In this document: positions 63,325 to 64,000 of the stretch, piece after piece
Layout of the letters: each line of letters starts with the position of its first letter
Position numbering within the stretch: position 1 is the first letter of the stretch
Assembly (NCBI RefSeq): GCF_015732185.1
Contig: NZ_WIQM01000009.1
Coordinates: forward strand, 1 to 64,000
Source of the DNA: Pectinatus haikarae
GTDB taxonomy: Bacteria > Bacillota > Negativicutes > Selenomonadales > Selenomonadaceae
Direction of reading: 5' to 3'
Length of the DNA stretch: 64,000 bases
Notes under the pieces: model-generated
Databases searched by the model: none
The model's input: only the letters and a program-made list of their open reading frames with translations
Told to the model about the DNA's origin: nothing
Made by a program: the position numbers and the translations under genes

Positions 63325-64000
63325 ATGTTTAATCAGAAAACACGGCCCATCATTATTATTGCACTCGTTACCGCAGTCTGTCTTATTGGAGATTCCATGC
63401 TTTATGTTGTCCTCCCAACGCATTGGCAAGATATGGGACTATCCTCACTATGGCAAATTGGAATTATTCTATCTGTTAATAGGTTAATCAGGTTACCTTT
63501 AAATCCTTTAGTTAGTTACCTATATCGAAAAATTAGTGCCCGAAACGGAATTTTAATTGCCCTTCTGCTTGCTATAAGCACCACTGCTGGTTATGGTATA
63601 GTAAATAATTTTTATATATTTATTCTATTACGTTGTATTTGGGGATTTGCTTGGACTTTTCTTCGCCTGGGTGCATATTTTACAATTATTGACTACTCTA
63701 CTGACCAGAATCGTGGAAAATGTATGGGATTATATAATGGCTTATATAGACTCGGAAGTTTATTTGGCATGTTATTTGGTGGAATATCCGCCGATTTTTT
63801 TGGTGTTAAAATTACATCTTTTACCTTTGCATTTTGCTCACTAATCTGTATTCCTGTCATTTTTACTTATATTAAAAAGTCATCCAGAGGAATGGTTGCG
63901 GAACAAACTGAGAAAGAATCTAATTTTTCATTTTTTGAAAATACGCATATTCTCCCTACATTATGCATTGGTTTATTTATTTCTATGATTTATCAAGGGA
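63325..64000 (+). CDS. MFS transporter, N-terminal part (runs off the window)
   Basis: ATG at 63325 follows GGGGGAGGTGA; the frame MFNQKTRPIIIIALVTAVCL stays open to the window end (225 codons). It has at least six helices and the MFS motif between helices 2 and 3 (NPLVSYLYRKISARNGI), then RCIWGFAWTFLRLGAYFTII and RGKCMGLYNGLYRLGSLFGMLFGG. Substrate is unknown. It begins shortly after the IS21 remnant and is unlikely to be part of the CRISPR locus. Confidence 0.85.
   Translation, partial: MFNQKTRPIIIIALVTAVCLIGDSMLYVVLPTHWQDMGLSSLWQIGIILSVNRLIRLPLNPLVSYLYRKISARNGILIALLLAISTTAGYGIVNNFYIFILLRCIWGFAWTFLRLGAYFTIIDYSTDQNRGKCMGLYNGLYRLGSLFGMLFGGISADFFGVKITSFTFAFCSLICIPVIFTYIKKSSRGMVAEQTEKESNFSFFENTHILPTLCIGLFISMIYQG

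Overview
The window looks like a chromosome segment of an anaerobic diderm Firmicute (class Negativicutes, Selenomonas/Megamonas-like). It is AT-rich and has Gram-positive-style ribosome binding sites, yet it carries a TonB-dependent outer-membrane receptor under a cobalamin riboswitch. The genus is an inference; no rRNA is present to settle it.

Layout. 1-3.1 kb: a decayed mobile element lying against the 3' end of ssrA (HipA-like fragment, large serine recombinase with an internal stop, IS30 copy). 3.1-3.5 kb: tmRNA gene on the minus strand. 3.8-13 kb: a CBS protein and the complete potassium system, kdpDE followed by a small leader ORF and kdpFABC. 13.1-21.6 kb: a minus-strand sulfate operon, read as binding protein, two permeases, ATPase, AprA-like, AprB-like, CysD, CysN; together these would import sulfate, activate it to APS and reduce APS to sulfite. 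21.9-24.8 kb: a SWIM protein, a Crp/Fnr regulator and a small cysteine-rich protein.

24.8-42.7 kb is an accessory redox region with many broken genes. Paralogous sets recur in it: two LysR regulators, two ferredoxin-fused aldo/keto reductases, two DUF4405 membrane proteins, several flavodoxins and fragments of alpha/beta hydrolases. A repeated ATGCTT-N3-AAGCAT palindrome and a MerR-type promoter suggest shared control. 42.7-47 kb is a glucuronate module (transporter, UxaC, LacI regulator). 47-49 kb holds a radical SAM / DUF4130 pair. 49.1-55 kb holds DsrE and the B12 uptake operon btuBFCD. 55-57.4 kb holds a TetR regulator and an aldehyde dehydrogenase.

57.4-63.3 kb is the most notable part: a minimal type VI-A CRISPR-Cas13a locus. 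A 7-repeat array is followed by a stem-loop and a single large AT-rich effector of about 1246 residues with two R-x4-H HEPN motifs. No cas1 or cas2 lies in the window, and the locus is bracketed by remnants of IS256- and IS21-type transposase genes. The window ends inside an MFS transporter.
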